Part shown: piece by piece, positions 7,564 to 16,869 of the stretch
Layout of the letters: each line of letters begins with the position of its first letter
Numbering within the stretch: the stretch's first letter is position 1
Assembly: GCF_003569915.1 (NCBI RefSeq)
Contig: NZ_KZ984447.1
Coordinates: 1 to 64,000 of the forward strand
Source of the DNA: Comamonas testosteroni
Lineage (GTDB): Bacteria; Pseudomonadota; Gammaproteobacteria; Burkholderiales; Burkholderiaceae_C
DNA length: 64,000 nucleotides
Direction: 5' to 3'
The notes under the pieces: generated by a model
What the model was told of the DNA's origin: nothing
Seen by the model: the letters and a program-made list of their open reading frames with translations, nothing else
The model's database searches: none
Program-made: the position numbers and the translations under genes

Positions 7564-9083
7564 GATGAACAGCTGATTTCAATGGAGGAAGCCCAGTCGG
7601 GCGGGAATCCGGCCCAGTCGGCGTGGTCCGGGTGCGAATCAAAAGGCGTTTGCAGCACGGCCAGCATTTGCTGCACGGGCGCAAAGTCACCAGCCTCGGC
7701 GGCGCGAATCACGGTTTCGCCTAGGTGGTTGCGCAGCACAAAGCGCGGGTTTGATTTTTGCATCAAATGGGCCGCTTGTCCGTAATCTACCTGGGCTAGC
7801 TGCTCTGAATAGGTGAGCGCCCAGGCGTCAAAGCTGGCGCGGTCGAGAATGATGTCGCGTAACGGCTCGACGTTGGCCTCGAAGTCAGGCTTGCCATCTT
7901 TGGCCTGTGCCACCGCATCCGTCAGGCGCGTAAAGAAGATGGTGTAGTCCACCTTGTTGTCGGTGAGGATCTGCAGCAGCGGGTTGACCAGCAGGGCAAA
8001 GCGGCCTTCGGTGGCAGGCGTGTCGGCCTCATTTTCGGGCAGACCCAGCTTGGCCAGCATCTGCTGCGCATAGGCGGCGGGGAAGACGCTTTTGTATGAT
8101 TCCAGCGCCGCAATTGTCAGCTCTTCGTCGCCAATCAGCGGCAGCAGGGCCTGGCCCAGGCAGTACAGGTTCCAGTACGCGACCTGGGGCTGGCGGTTGA
8201 AGGCGTAGCGGCCCTGGCTGTCGCTGTGGTTGCAGATATGCCCGGGGTCGAACGCGTCGAGAAACTGGAAGGGGCCGTAGTCAATCGTCAGGCCCAGGAT
8301 GCTCATATTGTCGGTATTCATCACCCCATGGCAAAAGCCCACGGCCTGCCAGCGCGCCAGCAGGCGAGCCGTGCGCTCGCTCACGGCCTGCAGAAAGTTG
8401 GCATAGGCATTGCCCGCCAGGCTCGTCGCCGTGCGGCATTCGGGGTAATGCTGGCCAATGACCAAATCGGCCAGCGCCTTGAGTTCGGTCTGCATGTCGC
8501 GCGCCGCGAAATGCTCGAAATGGCCAAAGCGCACAAAACTCGGGGCCACGCGGGTGACGATGGCGGCGGTTTCCATGGTCTCGCGCGCCACAGGCAGCGG
8601 CGAGCCCGTCAGCGCCAGAGCGCGCGTGGTCGGAATGCCCAAAGCGGCCATGGCTTCGCTGCACAGAAATTCACGAATCGACGAGCGCAGCACGGCGCGG
8701 CCATCGCCGCCACGTGAGTAGGGCGTGCGGCCCGCGCCTTTGAGCTGCACTTCAAAGCCCTGCGCAGTCTCGCCCAGCATGATGGCGCGGCCATCGCCGA
8801 GCTGCCCGGCCCAGACGCCAAATTGATGGCCGCTGTACACGGTAGCCAGCGGGCGGCTGCCTTCATCGACTGCATTGCCGGACAGCACTTGCAGAGCCTC
8901 ATCACTGGCAAGCCAGTCGGCATCAAGCTGCATCCACTGCGCCGTGCTGGCGCTGGTGGCCACCCTGTGTGGCTGGGGCACGGGCGTGGGCTGCAGATAG
9001 GTAAAGAAGGCCGGGCCCAGGGCTTCAAAACGACCGGGCTTGAGCCAGTGCGGGGAGATGGATTTGGCGGGGGATTCGCTCAT
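7560..9083 (-). CDS. selO: Protein adenylyltransferase SelO (YdiU family)
   Basis: The 507-residue protein is a pseudokinase-fold SelO. It shows the Gly-rich [22 protein letters not shown] segment in two pieces, the [20 protein letters not shown] active-site stretch and the C-terminal Cys-Ser-Ser end. In eukaryotic homologues that Cys is selenocysteine. SelO transfers AMP to Ser/Thr/Tyr of redox-linked proteins, and its coupling to msrB fits an oxidative-stress role. The frame opens 11 codons earlier; [13 protein letters not shown] at 9083 is the more likely start because the family N-terminus normally begins close to the conserved F..LG.AF segment. No truncation is seen. Confidence 0.92.
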   Translation of the reverse strand: MSESPAKSISPHWLKPGRFEALGPAFFTYLQPTPVPQPHRVATSASTAQWMQLDADWLASDEALQVLSGNAVDEGSRPLATVYSGHQFGVWAGQLGDGRAIMLGETAQGFEVQLKGAGRTPYSRGGDGRAVLRSSIREFLCSEAMAALGIPTTRALALTGSPLPVARETMETAAIVTRVAPSFVRFGHFEHFAARDMQTELKALADLVIGQHYPECRTATSLAGNAYANFLQAVSERTARLLARWQAVGFCHGVMNTDNMSILGLTIDYGPFQFLDAFDPGHICNHSDSQGRYAFNRQPQVAYWNLYCLGQALLPLIGDEELTIAALESYKSVFPAAYAQQMLAKLGLPENEADTPATEGRFALLVNPLLQILTDNKVDYTIFFTRLTDAVAQAKDGKPDFEANVEPLRDIILDRASFDAWALTYSEQLAQVDYGQAAHLMQKSNPRFVLRNHLGETVIRAAEAGDFAPVQQMLAVLQTPFDSHPDHADWAGFPPDWASSIEISCSS

Positions 9084-9348
9084 GCAGTCATTGTGCTTGA
9101 CGCAGGGCAAGGCCAAAGGGCGCAGGGTTGTTGGTAAAGCCCTTCAGAAGTGCCTGCAAATCAGGGCTGGGGTCAGGGTGTGCAGCCTAGGTCTTTCCCT
9201 GAGTGTTCAGACGCTGCTTCGGTCTCGTCCATGGGGAGCTTGTCCGCAAACGTCGTCAGGGTTACGCATTGGTGACAGTCCCCAGACACGGTGGTGACGG
9301 CCCACGCTAGGATGCTGCGCAACCGCCACAACGATATCTAGAGGAGAC

Positions 9349-10995
9349 ATGCCAATGTTGGGTCTGATGCAAAGCCAGCCGCTGCTGATTTCGTCCCTGA
9401 TCGAGTTTGCTGCCCGCCACCATGCCGATGCAGAAATTGTCTCGCGTCGTGTGGAAGGCGATATTCATCGCTACACCTACAAGGACCTCGCGGGCCGTGC
9501 GCGCCAGTTGGCGAATGCGCTTGATGAGCTGGGCCTGCAGCAAGGCGAGCGTGTGGCCAGCCTGGCCTGGAACGGCTACCGCCACATGGAGATGTACTTT
9601 GGCGTCAGCGGCTCCGGCCGTGTGTTGCACACCATCAACCCGCGCCTGCACCCCGAGCAGATTGCCTGGATCATCAATCACGCCGAAGACAAGGCCCTGT
9701 GCTTTGATCTGAGCTTTTTGCCCATCATCCAGGCGGTGCACAGCAAGTGCCCGCAGGTGCGCAAATGGGTGGCGCTGTGCGATGCGGATCGTCTGCCTGC
9801 AGACAGCGGCATTCCCGGCCTGACCAGCTATGAAACCTGGATTGGCGGCCAGTCCGATCAGTACAACTGGCCCAAGCTCGACGAGAACACCGCGTCCAGC
9901 ATGTGCTACACCAGCGGCACCACGGGCAACCCCAAGGCGGCGCTGTACAGCCACCGCTCCAGCACGCTGCACGCTTATGCCGCGGCGCTGCCCGATGTGA
10001 TGTGCCTGTCGGCGCGCGACTCCGTGCTGCCGGTGGTGCCCATGTTCCACGTCAATGCCTGGGGCATTCCGTATTCGGCAGCGCTTACGGGCTGCAAGCT
10101 GGTCTTCCCCGGCCCGGCGCTGGACGGTAAATCCGTCTATGAGCTGATCGAAGCCGAAGGCGTGACCTTTGCCGCTGGCGTGCCCACGGTCTGGCAGATG
10201 CTGCTGGGCCACATGAAGCCTGCGGGTCTGCGTTTTTCCAAGCTCAACCGCACGGTGATCGGTGGCTCGGCCTGCCCGCCTGCAATGATCACCGCCTTCC
10301 AGGACGACTACGGCGTGGACGTGCTGCACGCTTGGGGCATGACCGAGATGAGCCCGCTGGGTACGCTGTGCACCCTGAAGAACAAGCATCTGAGCCTGTC
10401 CAAGGACGAGCAGATGAAGATTCTGCAAAAGCAGGGCCGTGCCATCTACGGTGTCGAGATGAAGATCGTCAACGACGCGGGCCAGGAGCAACCCTGGGAC
10501 GGCAAGAGCTACGGTGACCTGCTGGTGCGCGGCCCGTGGATCATCGACAGCTATTACAAGGGCAGTGGCAGCCCGTTGGTGCCGGACGCCGAGGGCTATG
10601 GCTGGTTCCCCACGGGCGATGTGGCGACCATCGACCCCGATGGCTATATGCAGATCACTGACCGCAGCAAGGATGTGATCAAGTCCGGTGGCGAGTGGAT
10701 CAGCTCCATCGACATTGAAAACATTGCCATGGCTCACCCGGCCGTCGCCATGGCTGCCTGCATCGGCATGCCGCATCCCAAGTGGGACGAGCGCCCGATT
10801 GTGGCGGTGGCCAAGAAGCCCGGAGCCGAAGTCACGCGCGAGGAGCTGCTGGCCTTCTTCGAGGGCAAGGCCGCCAAGTGGCAGGTTCCCGACGATGTGG
10901 TGTTTGTCGATGCGATTCCGCTGGGTGCCACGGGCAAGATGCTCAAGACCAAGCTGCGCGAAGACCTTAAGGACTACAAGCTGCCCACAGCTTGA
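9349..10995 (+). CDS. Acyl-CoA synthetase (AMP-forming, fatty-acid or methylthiopropionate type)
   Basis: The 548-residue protein is an ANL-superfamily acid-CoA ligase. The P-loop-like YTSGTTGNPKAAL lies near residue 186, the HAWGMTEMSP motif follows in the middle, and GWFPTGDVATIDPDGYMQITDRSKD with GEWISS marks the hinge and C-terminal subdomain. The catalytic Lys is in the GATGKMLKTKLRE segment near the end. It would activate a carboxylic acid to the CoA thioester. The sequence is close in style to medium/long-chain FadD and DmdB groups, so the chain length cannot be fixed. The start follows AGGAGAC directly (ATG CCA ATG). It stands alone, with 266 bp upstream in which I see no gene. Confidence 0.9.
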   Translation: MPMLGLMQSQPLLISSLIEFAARHHADAEIVSRRVEGDIHRYTYKDLAGRARQLANALDELGLQQGERVASLAWNGYRHMEMYFGVSGSGRVLHTINPRLHPEQIAWIINHAEDKALCFDLSFLPIIQAVHSKCPQVRKWVALCDADRLPADSGIPGLTSYETWIGGQSDQYNWPKLDENTASSMCYTSGTTGNPKAALYSHRSSTLHAYAAALPDVMCLSARDSVLPVVPMFHVNAWGIPYSAALTGCKLVFPGPALDGKSVYELIEAEGVTFAAGVPTVWQMLLGHMKPAGLRFSKLNRTVIGGSACPPAMITAFQDDYGVDVLHAWGMTEMSPLGTLCTLKNKHLSLSKDEQMKILQKQGRAIYGVEMKIVNDAGQEQPWDGKSYGDLLVRGPWIIDSYYKGSGSPLVPDAEGYGWFPTGDVATIDPDGYMQITDRSKDVIKSGGEWISSIDIENIAMAHPAVAMAACIGMPHPKWDERPIVAVAKKPGAEVTREELLAFFEGKAAKWQVPDDVVFVDAIPLGATGKMLKTKLREDLKDYKLPTA

Positions 10996-11078
10996 TCGCT
11001 AGCTGAACAGGTTCTGAGCTGAACTTTGCACGGCCATCATCATGCGATGATGGCCGCTTCTGTTTTTGAGCCTGTTGT

Positions 11079-11348
11079 ATGAGTCTTGCCCAGAGTTTGT
11101 CACGCATTCAGCCTTGCCAGTCCTGTGACTGTGAAGAGTCCGCTCCGCGCCAAGGTCTGCAGCGCCGTCAGATGCTGGGGGCGGCGGTTCTGGGTGGCGT
11201 CAGCGCCTGGAGCCTGCCAGCTGCGGCCTGCAATGCGGAGGTCTTAGAGGCTGCAAAGACCGCTGCCGGGCCGACCCGGGTCTGTCTGGAATGCCTGATT
11301 CGACGCGCACAGCAGCGCTCGCCCTTTGTGAACAAGGAGCTGCCATGA
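11079..11348 (+). CDS. Small Cys-rich protein with a Tat-like segment
   Basis: The 89-residue frame has a CQSCDC cluster at residues 13-18, then an RRQMLGAAVLGGVSAWSLPAAA segment that resembles a twin-arginine signal placed unusually far from the N-terminus, then a CLEC motif near residue 72. It ends in an ATGA overlap with the DUF4123 gene, which argues that it is translated. I do not recognise a family. The two Cys clusters could bind metal or form disulfides. Coding status is inferred from the overlap and composition only. Confidence 0.5.
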   Translation: MSLAQSLSRIQPCQSCDCEESAPRQGLQRRQMLGAAVLGGVSAWSLPAAACNAEVLEAAKTAAGPTRVCLECLIRRAQQRSPFVNKELP

Positions 11349-12376
11349 CTAGCGCCGCTTTCACACCGGGCGAAGTCAATCCCGCCCGCAAGGTCTGGCC
11401 CCAGCGCTGGGCTCAGGTGAGCAAGGCCGCCAAGCCTGGTCAGACCTTGCAGCTTTATCTGCTGCTGGAGCCGGTGCTGGTCAGCGCACTGTTTGAAAAC
11501 CTGCCTGCCAGCAATGCCGAGCCACTGTTCGGCTTTGCGCGCAACACCAAGGAAGGCAAGGCCAGCCCCTGGCTGGTACATCTGGGCAGCAGTGACAAGC
11601 CTTTGAAAAAGCCGCAGCAGGAATTTCTTGATCAGGCGCTGGACCTGGTGCAGACCACGCCATGCGCGACCTTGCTGGCGTCCACTTGCGGTCTGCCCGT
11701 GGTGCTGGCCCATCTGCGTCAGGCCATGGGTGTGAAGATGGCTGGGCCTGATGCCTCCTATCTGGCGTTCTGGGACCCGGCGGTGCTGGCCTTTCTGATG
11801 GGGCAAAGCGATGTGGACAGCAATAGCCGTATCGAGCCCATCCTGAATCCGCAGCAGCGTCAGGCTTTGCTGGGCCCGCTGACGCACTGGTGGTGCTGGA
11901 CACGCTCCGGGCGTTTGTATGAGTACGCGCCGGAGCAGGGCGCAGCCAGGCCTGCCGCAGGTTTGCCGCTGACGCTCAGCCGCTCGCAGACCGATGCGCT
12001 GGTACAGGCCAATGTGCCCGATTTGCTCATCTACTACATCAATCTGAACCAGCCACATCTGCGCGACAAGCTGTTGCCGTTGCCCATGCACTGGTTTGTG
12101 CGGCAGCAACTGGTGTTTGCGCGCCGCTTGGGGCTGGCAGGCACGCGTGACCTGCTCAACTATGTATGTCTGGCCCTGATGGCTGGAGCGCGTGTGAATC
12201 AGGTACCTGTGGTGAAGCCGATTCTGGCCCGCGTCAAGGCCGGGAGCCTGAGCTTTGACAAGGCGATGAATGAGCTGGGCGAGGTGCTCAATGACAACGA
12301 AAAAAACCTTGAAGAGCCCAAAGTACTGGTGAATGAAAAGGGCTTTCCTTTGACCGAGATGCAACTGCCGCTGTAG
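11345..12376 (+). CDS. DUF4123-domain protein (type VI secretion adaptor-like)
   Basis: The 343-residue product fits the DUF4123 pattern. An N-terminal Y/L-LLEPVL region is followed by PWLVHLG, a leucine-rich helix and HLRQAMGVKM...YLAFWDPAVLAFLMG. The last segment, with the conserved aromatic-x-DP element, is near residues 125-150. DUF4123 proteins usually act as chaperones that load effectors onto VgrG spikes. No vgrG, PAAR or toxin gene is adjacent, so this copy is an orphan here. The start at 11345 is set by coupling to the small upstream gene. The family call is from pattern recognition and is moderately secure. Confidence 0.68.
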   Translation: MTSAAFTPGEVNPARKVWPQRWAQVSKAAKPGQTLQLYLLLEPVLVSALFENLPASNAEPLFGFARNTKEGKASPWLVHLGSSDKPLKKPQQEFLDQALDLVQTTPCATLLASTCGLPVVLAHLRQAMGVKMAGPDASYLAFWDPAVLAFLMGQSDVDSNSRIEPILNPQQRQALLGPLTHWWCWTRSGRLYEYAPEQGAARPAAGLPLTLSRSQTDALVQANVPDLLIYYINLNQPHLRDKLLPLPMHWFVRQQLVFARRLGLAGTRDLLNYVCLALMAGARVNQVPVVKPILARVKAGSLSFDKAMNELGEVLNDNEKNLEEPKVLVNEKGFPLTEMQLPL

Positions 12377-12397
12377 CTGGCATGTCAACGCAGATTC

Positions 12398-12445
12398 AAG
12401 TAATTAAAGCTGATAGTCCTTTATTCATATAGGGATGTAGCTATT
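12398..12445 (-). repeat. Dispersed GATAGCTG-type repeat, copy b
   Basis: On the minus strand it reads CAATAGCTACATCCCTATAT then GAATAAAGGACTATCAGC. The central TATATGAAT(T)AAGGAC core is nearly identical to the copy at 24.2 kb, and the ends are complementary. It lies after the DUF4123 stop. Confidence 0.55.
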
Positions 12446-12579
12446 GTTTTTGAAAATTTGAATGCCTTGCGAGCTTGCCAAGTCACCAATGTGATATGCG
12501 CTAGGGCAAGCCCCAAGCCCTAATTGAGAGCTAGCAATTTAGGCTGGGCGTCGCTCATAACAACCAATGGAGACGCTCT

Positions 12580-13815
12580 ATGAAGTTTGCAATCAAGGCT
12601 TTGACGGCATCGGTGATCTTGGCTTGTGCAGGCAGCGCAATGGCTCAGAAAGGCGAGACCGTGAAGGTCGCCTGGATTGACCCGCTGTCCGGTTTGATGG
12701 CTGCGCTGGGTTCCAACCAGCTCAAGAGCCTGCAGTACGCTGCTGAAGAGATCAACAAGAACAGCGCCTCCGGGGTGAAGTTCGAGATCATCCCCCTTGA
12801 CAACAAACTCAGCCCGCAGGAGACCACGGCCGCGCTGCGCTCGGCCATGGATCAGGGCGTGCGCTATGTCTTCCAGGGCAACGGCTCCGGCCCAGCGCTG
12901 GCCATCATGGATGCGCTGGAAAAGCACAATGCCCGCAACAAGGGCAAAGAAGTGGTCTATCTGAACTATGCAGCGGTGGACCCGGACCTCACCAACAGCA
13001 AGTGCAGCTACTGGCATTTCCGCCTGGATGCCGACACCTCCATGAAGATGGAAGCGCTGACCACGTACATGAAGGATGTGCCCGAGGTCAAGAAGGTCTA
13101 TCTGATCAACCAGAACTATGCGCACGGTCAGCAGGTGTCCAAGTACGCCAAGGACATGCTCAAGAAAAAGCGCCCCGACGTGGAAATCGTGGGCGACGAC
13201 TTCTCTCCACTGGCGCAGGTGCGTGACTTCGCACCCTATGTGGCCAAGATCAAGCAGTCCGGTGCGGATACGGTGATCACCGGCAACTGGGGATCGGACC
13301 TGGCGCTGCTCATCAAGGCCGCCAACGATGCGGGCCTGAACAACGTCAAGTTCTACACCTATTACGGCATTGCCACAGGCGCACCCACGGCCATGGGCGC
13401 TGCGGCCGCCGGCAAGGTCTATATGGTGGGCTACGGTCACATGAACATGCCCGGCACCATGGACAAGATCGTTCGCGGCTTCAAGGCCAAGGTCAACGAC
13501 GATATGTACACGGGTACGGTCTACACCGGCCTGAACATGCTGGACCAGGCCTTTGCCAGAGCCAAGACCACGGATCCCGCCAAGGTGGCTGCGACCATGG
13601 AGGGCATGAAGTTCCAGAACTACAACGGTGAGGTCGAGATGCGCAAGAGCGACCACCAGTTGCAGCAGGGGCTGTACATCAACCGTTGGGAAAAAGCTGG
13701 CGGCAAGTACCCGCTGGACTCGGAAAACACGGGCTACACCTTTGTTCCCGTGAAGTACTACGAGCCCTATGTGGCCAGCACACCCACGAGCTGCCAGATG
13801 AAGCGTCCATCGTGA
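12580..13815 (+). CDS. Branched-chain amino acid-type ABC transporter substrate-binding protein, copy 1
   Basis: The 411-residue protein has a Sec signal peptide (MKFAIKALTASVILACAGSAMA) and a two-lobed type I periplasmic binding fold as in LivJ/LivK-like proteins. Characteristic segments are KVAWIDPLSGLMAALG near the N-terminus and YVFQGNGSGPALAIMDAL. It is followed by two close paralogues and then by one set of livHMGF genes, so it probably feeds that permease. The ligand is not predictable; in related bacteria such proteins bind amino acids, amides or aromatic acids. Its upstream region differs from those of copies 2 and 3, suggesting different control. An intrinsic terminator follows. Confidence 0.88.
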   Translation: MKFAIKALTASVILACAGSAMAQKGETVKVAWIDPLSGLMAALGSNQLKSLQYAAEEINKNSASGVKFEIIPLDNKLSPQETTAALRSAMDQGVRYVFQGNGSGPALAIMDALEKHNARNKGKEVVYLNYAAVDPDLTNSKCSYWHFRLDADTSMKMEALTTYMKDVPEVKKVYLINQNYAHGQQVSKYAKDMLKKKRPDVEIVGDDFSPLAQVRDFAPYVAKIKQSGADTVITGNWGSDLALLIKAANDAGLNNVKFYTYYGIATGAPTAMGAAAAGKVYMVGYGHMNMPGTMDKIVRGFKAKVNDDMYTGTVYTGLNMLDQAFARAKTTDPAKVAATMEGMKFQNYNGEVEMRKSDHQLQQGLYINRWEKAGGKYPLDSENTGYTFVPVKYYEPYVASTPTSCQMKRPS

Positions 13816-13837
13816 CCCCGATCTGGGTTGCCTTGAG

Positions 13838-13861
13838 AAGGGGCCGATGCGGCCCCTTTTT
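13838..13861 (+). terminator. Intrinsic terminator after binding-protein copy 1
   Basis: AAGGGGCC (13838-13845) and GGCCCCTT (13851-13858) form an 8-bp stem with a 5-nt loop followed by T residues. It separates copy 1 from copy 2, so they are probably transcribed separately. Confidence 0.85.
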
Positions 13862-13903
13862 CTTGCTGCGTTCTTTCGTCAACTTGCTGGCAAGCGAGGG
13901 TTT

Positions 13904-14048
13904 GTGTCGCCGAAGTGTCGGCTCACCATTCAAAAGGACTTTCAAAGTCGCATGGGAGATAGCTGCTAGGGCCTAGCCCCAGCCGGGAAACGCCTACCAG
14001 CCGGTAGATTGGGGCGGTGGCTAGCAAGAGTGAACGAAGGAGACGACT
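13904..14048 (+). repeat. Leader region of binding-protein copy 2, duplicated before copy 3
   Basis: This 145-bp stretch is closely similar to 15370-15513. Shared blocks include AGTGTCGGCTCACCAT, GGAGATAG, the near-palindrome CTACCAGCCGGTAG (13994-14007), GGTGGCTAGCAA and CGAAGGAGAC before the ATG. It probably carries the promoter and a regulator site. Confidence 0.75.
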
Positions 14049-15281
14049 ATGAAAATGATGATGCATGCAGTGGCCTTTGCGGCCTTGACCGTGAGCGCTG
14101 GCGCTGCATGGGCGCAAAAAGGGGAAACCGTCAAGGTTGCCTGGATCGACCCGCTGTCCGGTTTGATGGCGGCGCTGGGTTCCAACCAGCTCAAGAGCCT
14201 GCAGTACTCGGCCGAAGAGATCAATAAGAACAGCGCTTCCGGGGTGAAGTTCGAGATCATCCCGCTCGACAACAAACTCAGCCCGCAGGAAACCACGGCC
14301 GCGCTGCGCTCGGCCATGGATCAGGGCGTGCGCTATGTCTTCCAGGGCAACGGCTCCGGCCCTGCGCTGGCCATCATGGATGCGCTGGAAAAGCACAATG
14401 CCCGCAACAAGGGCAAAGAAGTGGTTTACCTGAACTATGCAGCGGTGGACCCGGACCTCACCAACAGCAAGTGCAGCTACTGGCATTTCCGCCTGGATGC
14501 CGACACCTCCATGAAGATGGAAGCCTTGACGACCTATATGAAGGACTTGTCCGAAGTCAAAAAGGTCTATCTGATCAACCAGAACTATGCGCACGGTCAG
14601 CAGGTGTCCAAGTACGCCAAGGACATGCTCAAGCAAAAGCGCCCCGATGTGGAAATCGTGGGCGACGACTTCTCGCCGCTGGCGCAGGTGCGTGACTTCG
14701 CACCCTATGTGGCCAAGATCAAGCAGTCCGGTGCGGACAGCGTGATCACCGGCAACTGGGGCTCGGACCTGGCGCTGCTCATCAAGGCGGCCAATGATGC
14801 AGGTCTCAACGTGAAGTTCTATACCTATTACGGCATTGCCACCGGAGCGCCGACAGCCCTGGGTGCAGCGGCCGCAGGCAAGGTCTATATGGTGGGCTAC
14901 GGCCATCTGAACATGCCCGGCACCATGGACAAGATCGTTCGTGGCTTCAAGGCCAAGGTCAACGACGATATGTACACGGGAACGGTCTATACCGGCCTGA
15001 ACATGCTGGACCAGGCCTTTGCCAGAGCCAAGACCACGGACCCCGCCAAGGTGGCGGTCGTTCTGGAAGGCATGAAGTTCCAGAACTACAACGGTGAGGT
15101 CGAGATGCGCAAGAGCGACCACCAGTTGCAACAGGCGCTGTACATCAACCGTTGGGAAAAAGCTGGCGGCAAATACCCGCTGGACTCGGAAAACACGGGC
15201 TACACCTTTGTTCCCGTGAAGTATTACGAGCCCTATGTGGCCAGCACGCCCACGAGCTGCCAGATGAAGCGCCCGCAATGA
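14049..15281 (+). CDS. Branched-chain amino acid-type ABC transporter substrate-binding protein, copy 2
   Basis: The 410-residue protein is nearly identical to copy 1 over the mature region; only about a dozen or so substitutions and loss of one Asn were noticed. Its signal peptide (MKMMMHAVAFAALTVSAGAAWA) and leader instead resemble copy 3. It is therefore a mosaic, probably produced by duplication and gene conversion. Function and location are as for copy 1: a periplasmic solute receptor for the nearby Liv-type permease. It starts after AAGGAGACGACT and ends before its own intrinsic terminator. Confidence 0.88.
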   Translation: MKMMMHAVAFAALTVSAGAAWAQKGETVKVAWIDPLSGLMAALGSNQLKSLQYSAEEINKNSASGVKFEIIPLDNKLSPQETTAALRSAMDQGVRYVFQGNGSGPALAIMDALEKHNARNKGKEVVYLNYAAVDPDLTNSKCSYWHFRLDADTSMKMEALTTYMKDLSEVKKVYLINQNYAHGQQVSKYAKDMLKQKRPDVEIVGDDFSPLAQVRDFAPYVAKIKQSGADSVITGNWGSDLALLIKAANDAGLNVKFYTYYGIATGAPTALGAAAAGKVYMVGYGHLNMPGTMDKIVRGFKAKVNDDMYTGTVYTGLNMLDQAFARAKTTDPAKVAVVLEGMKFQNYNGEVEMRKSDHQLQQALYINRWEKAGGKYPLDSENTGYTFVPVKYYEPYVASTPTSCQMKRPQ

Positions 15282-15301
15282 CATTGATCTGAGTCAGGTC
15301 G

Positions 15302-15327
15302 AAAAGGGGGCTGTGCAGCCCCTTTTT
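15302..15327 (+). terminator. Intrinsic terminator after binding-protein copy 2
   Basis: GGGGCT (15307-15312) and AGCCCC (15317-15322) pair around a 4-nt loop, with flanking A and T runs. It isolates copy 2 from copy 3. Confidence 0.82.
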
Positions 15328-15369
15328 CTTGTGACTTTCTTCGGTGGGGTTGCGGGTAGGCCATAGCTT

Positions 15370-15513
15370 GTGTCACCAAAGTGTCGGCTCACCATCTAAA
15401 AAGACTCTCGAAGTCGCATCGGAGATAGTTACTAAGGCTTTCCCCAGCCGGAAAAAGTCTACCAGCCGGTAGATTGGCGCGGTGGCTAGCAAAAGTTATC
15501 GAAGGAGACAAGT
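15370..15513 (+). repeat. Leader region of binding-protein copy 3, duplicate of 13904-14048
   Basis: Same order of blocks as the leader of copy 2. The 14-bp near-palindrome CTACCAGCCGGTAG (15459-15472) and GGTGGCTAGCAA are kept exactly, while sequence between them has drifted. Conservation of the palindrome suggests a shared regulator site. Confidence 0.75.
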
Positions 15514-16746
15514 ATGAAATGGGTGATGCATGCAGTGGCCTTATCGGCCTTGACCGTGAGTGCTGGCGCCGCTTGGGCGCAAAAAGGCGAGACCGTGAAG
15601 ATCGCCTGGATTGATCCTTTGTCCGGCCTGATGGCCGCTGTGGGCACCAATCAGCTCAAGACTTTTCAACTGCTGGCCGAGGAGTTCAACAAGAAGAATG
15701 CATCGGGTGTGAAGTTCGAGATCGTCCCCATGGACAACAAGCTCAGCCCGCAGGAAACCTCTGCTGCGCTGCGCTCGGCCATGGATCAGGGCGTGCGCTA
15801 TGTCTCGCAGGGCAATGGCTCGGGCCCGGCGCTGGCCATCATGGATGCACTGGAAAAGCACAACAACCGCAACAAGGGCAAGGAGCTGCTGTACCTGAAC
15901 TACGCAGCGGTGGACCCGGACCTCACCAACAGCAAATGCAGCTACTGGCATTTCCGTCTGGATGCGGACACTTCCATGAAGATGGAGGCGCTGACCACCT
16001 TCATGAAGGATGATGCCGAGGTCAAGAAGGTTTACCTGATCAACCAGAACTATGGGCATGGCCAGCAGGTGTCCAAGTATGCCAAGGACCTGCTCAAGCA
16101 AAAGCGTCCTGATGTGCAGATTGTCGGCGATGACTTCTCGCCACTGGCCCAGGTGCGCGACTTCGCGCCCTATGTAGCCAAGATCAAGCAGTCCGGTGCA
16201 GACACGGTGATCACCGGTAACTGGGGCGCGGACCTGTCGCTGCTGCTCAAGGCAGCCAATGATGCGGGTTTGAACAACGTCAAGTTCTATACCTATTACG
16301 CGTTTGGTCCCGGTGCTCCAACGGCCATGGGTGCGGCGTCGGACGGCAAGGTCTACACGGTGACTTACGGTCACTACAACATGGGCCCTCCCATCAAGCC
16401 CATCATGGATACCTTCAAGAAGAAGTTCAGTGAGGATCTGACGCAAAGCTCCATCTATCACGTGTTTGCCTTGCTGGATGCTGCATTTGTGAAGACCGGC
16501 TCCACTGATCCTGTGAAGGTGGCTGCGGCACTCGAAGGCATGAAGATCAAGAGCTTCAATGGCGACGTGGAAATGCGCAAGAGCGACCACCAGTTGCAGC
16601 AGGGCCTGTACATCAGCAAGTGGCAAAAAGCGGGTGGCAAGAACCCTTACGACGCAGAAAACACGGGCTATACCTTTGCTCCCGTGAAGTATTACGAACC
16701 CTATGTCGCCAGCACCCCGACGAGCTGCCAGATGAAGCGCCCGTAA
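15514..16746 (+). CDS. Branched-chain amino acid-type ABC transporter substrate-binding protein, copy 3
   Basis: The 410-residue protein has a signal peptide like copy 2 (MKWVMHAVALSALTVSAGAAWA) and an N-terminal half close to copies 1 and 2. Its C-terminal half diverges: YAFGPGAPTAMGAASDGK and TYGHYNMGPPIKPIMDTF replace the GIATGAPTA...GTMDKIVRGF region. These positions belong to the second lobe and hinge, so its ligand may differ. It is the copy nearest to livH and has no terminator before that gene, so it may be co-transcribed with the permease. Confidence 0.88.
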   Translation: MKWVMHAVALSALTVSAGAAWAQKGETVKIAWIDPLSGLMAAVGTNQLKTFQLLAEEFNKKNASGVKFEIVPMDNKLSPQETSAALRSAMDQGVRYVSQGNGSGPALAIMDALEKHNNRNKGKELLYLNYAAVDPDLTNSKCSYWHFRLDADTSMKMEALTTFMKDDAEVKKVYLINQNYGHGQQVSKYAKDLLKQKRPDVQIVGDDFSPLAQVRDFAPYVAKIKQSGADTVITGNWGADLSLLLKAANDAGLNNVKFYTYYAFGPGAPTAMGAASDGKVYTVTYGHYNMGPPIKPIMDTFKKKFSEDLTQSSIYHVFALLDAAFVKTGSTDPVKVAAALEGMKIKSFNGDVEMRKSDHQLQQGLYISKWQKAGGKNPYDAENTGYTFAPVKYYEPYVASTPTSCQMKRP

Positions 16747-16869
16747 AGGTTGCCGCTAGTCTTTTCGTTTTCTCTCTCAAGTGCTGCAGACCCTGCACCC
16801 AATAGAAGAATGCACAACAGGTGCGGGCTGCAGCAATTCTCCTTTCGACTCTGAGAACAAGGCCGGTCG

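Noticed and set aside
9084..9348. Gene or regulatory element in the gap before the acyl-CoA ligase
   Set aside because: Short frames lack ribosome sites and family features; no clear promoter or repeat was recognised.
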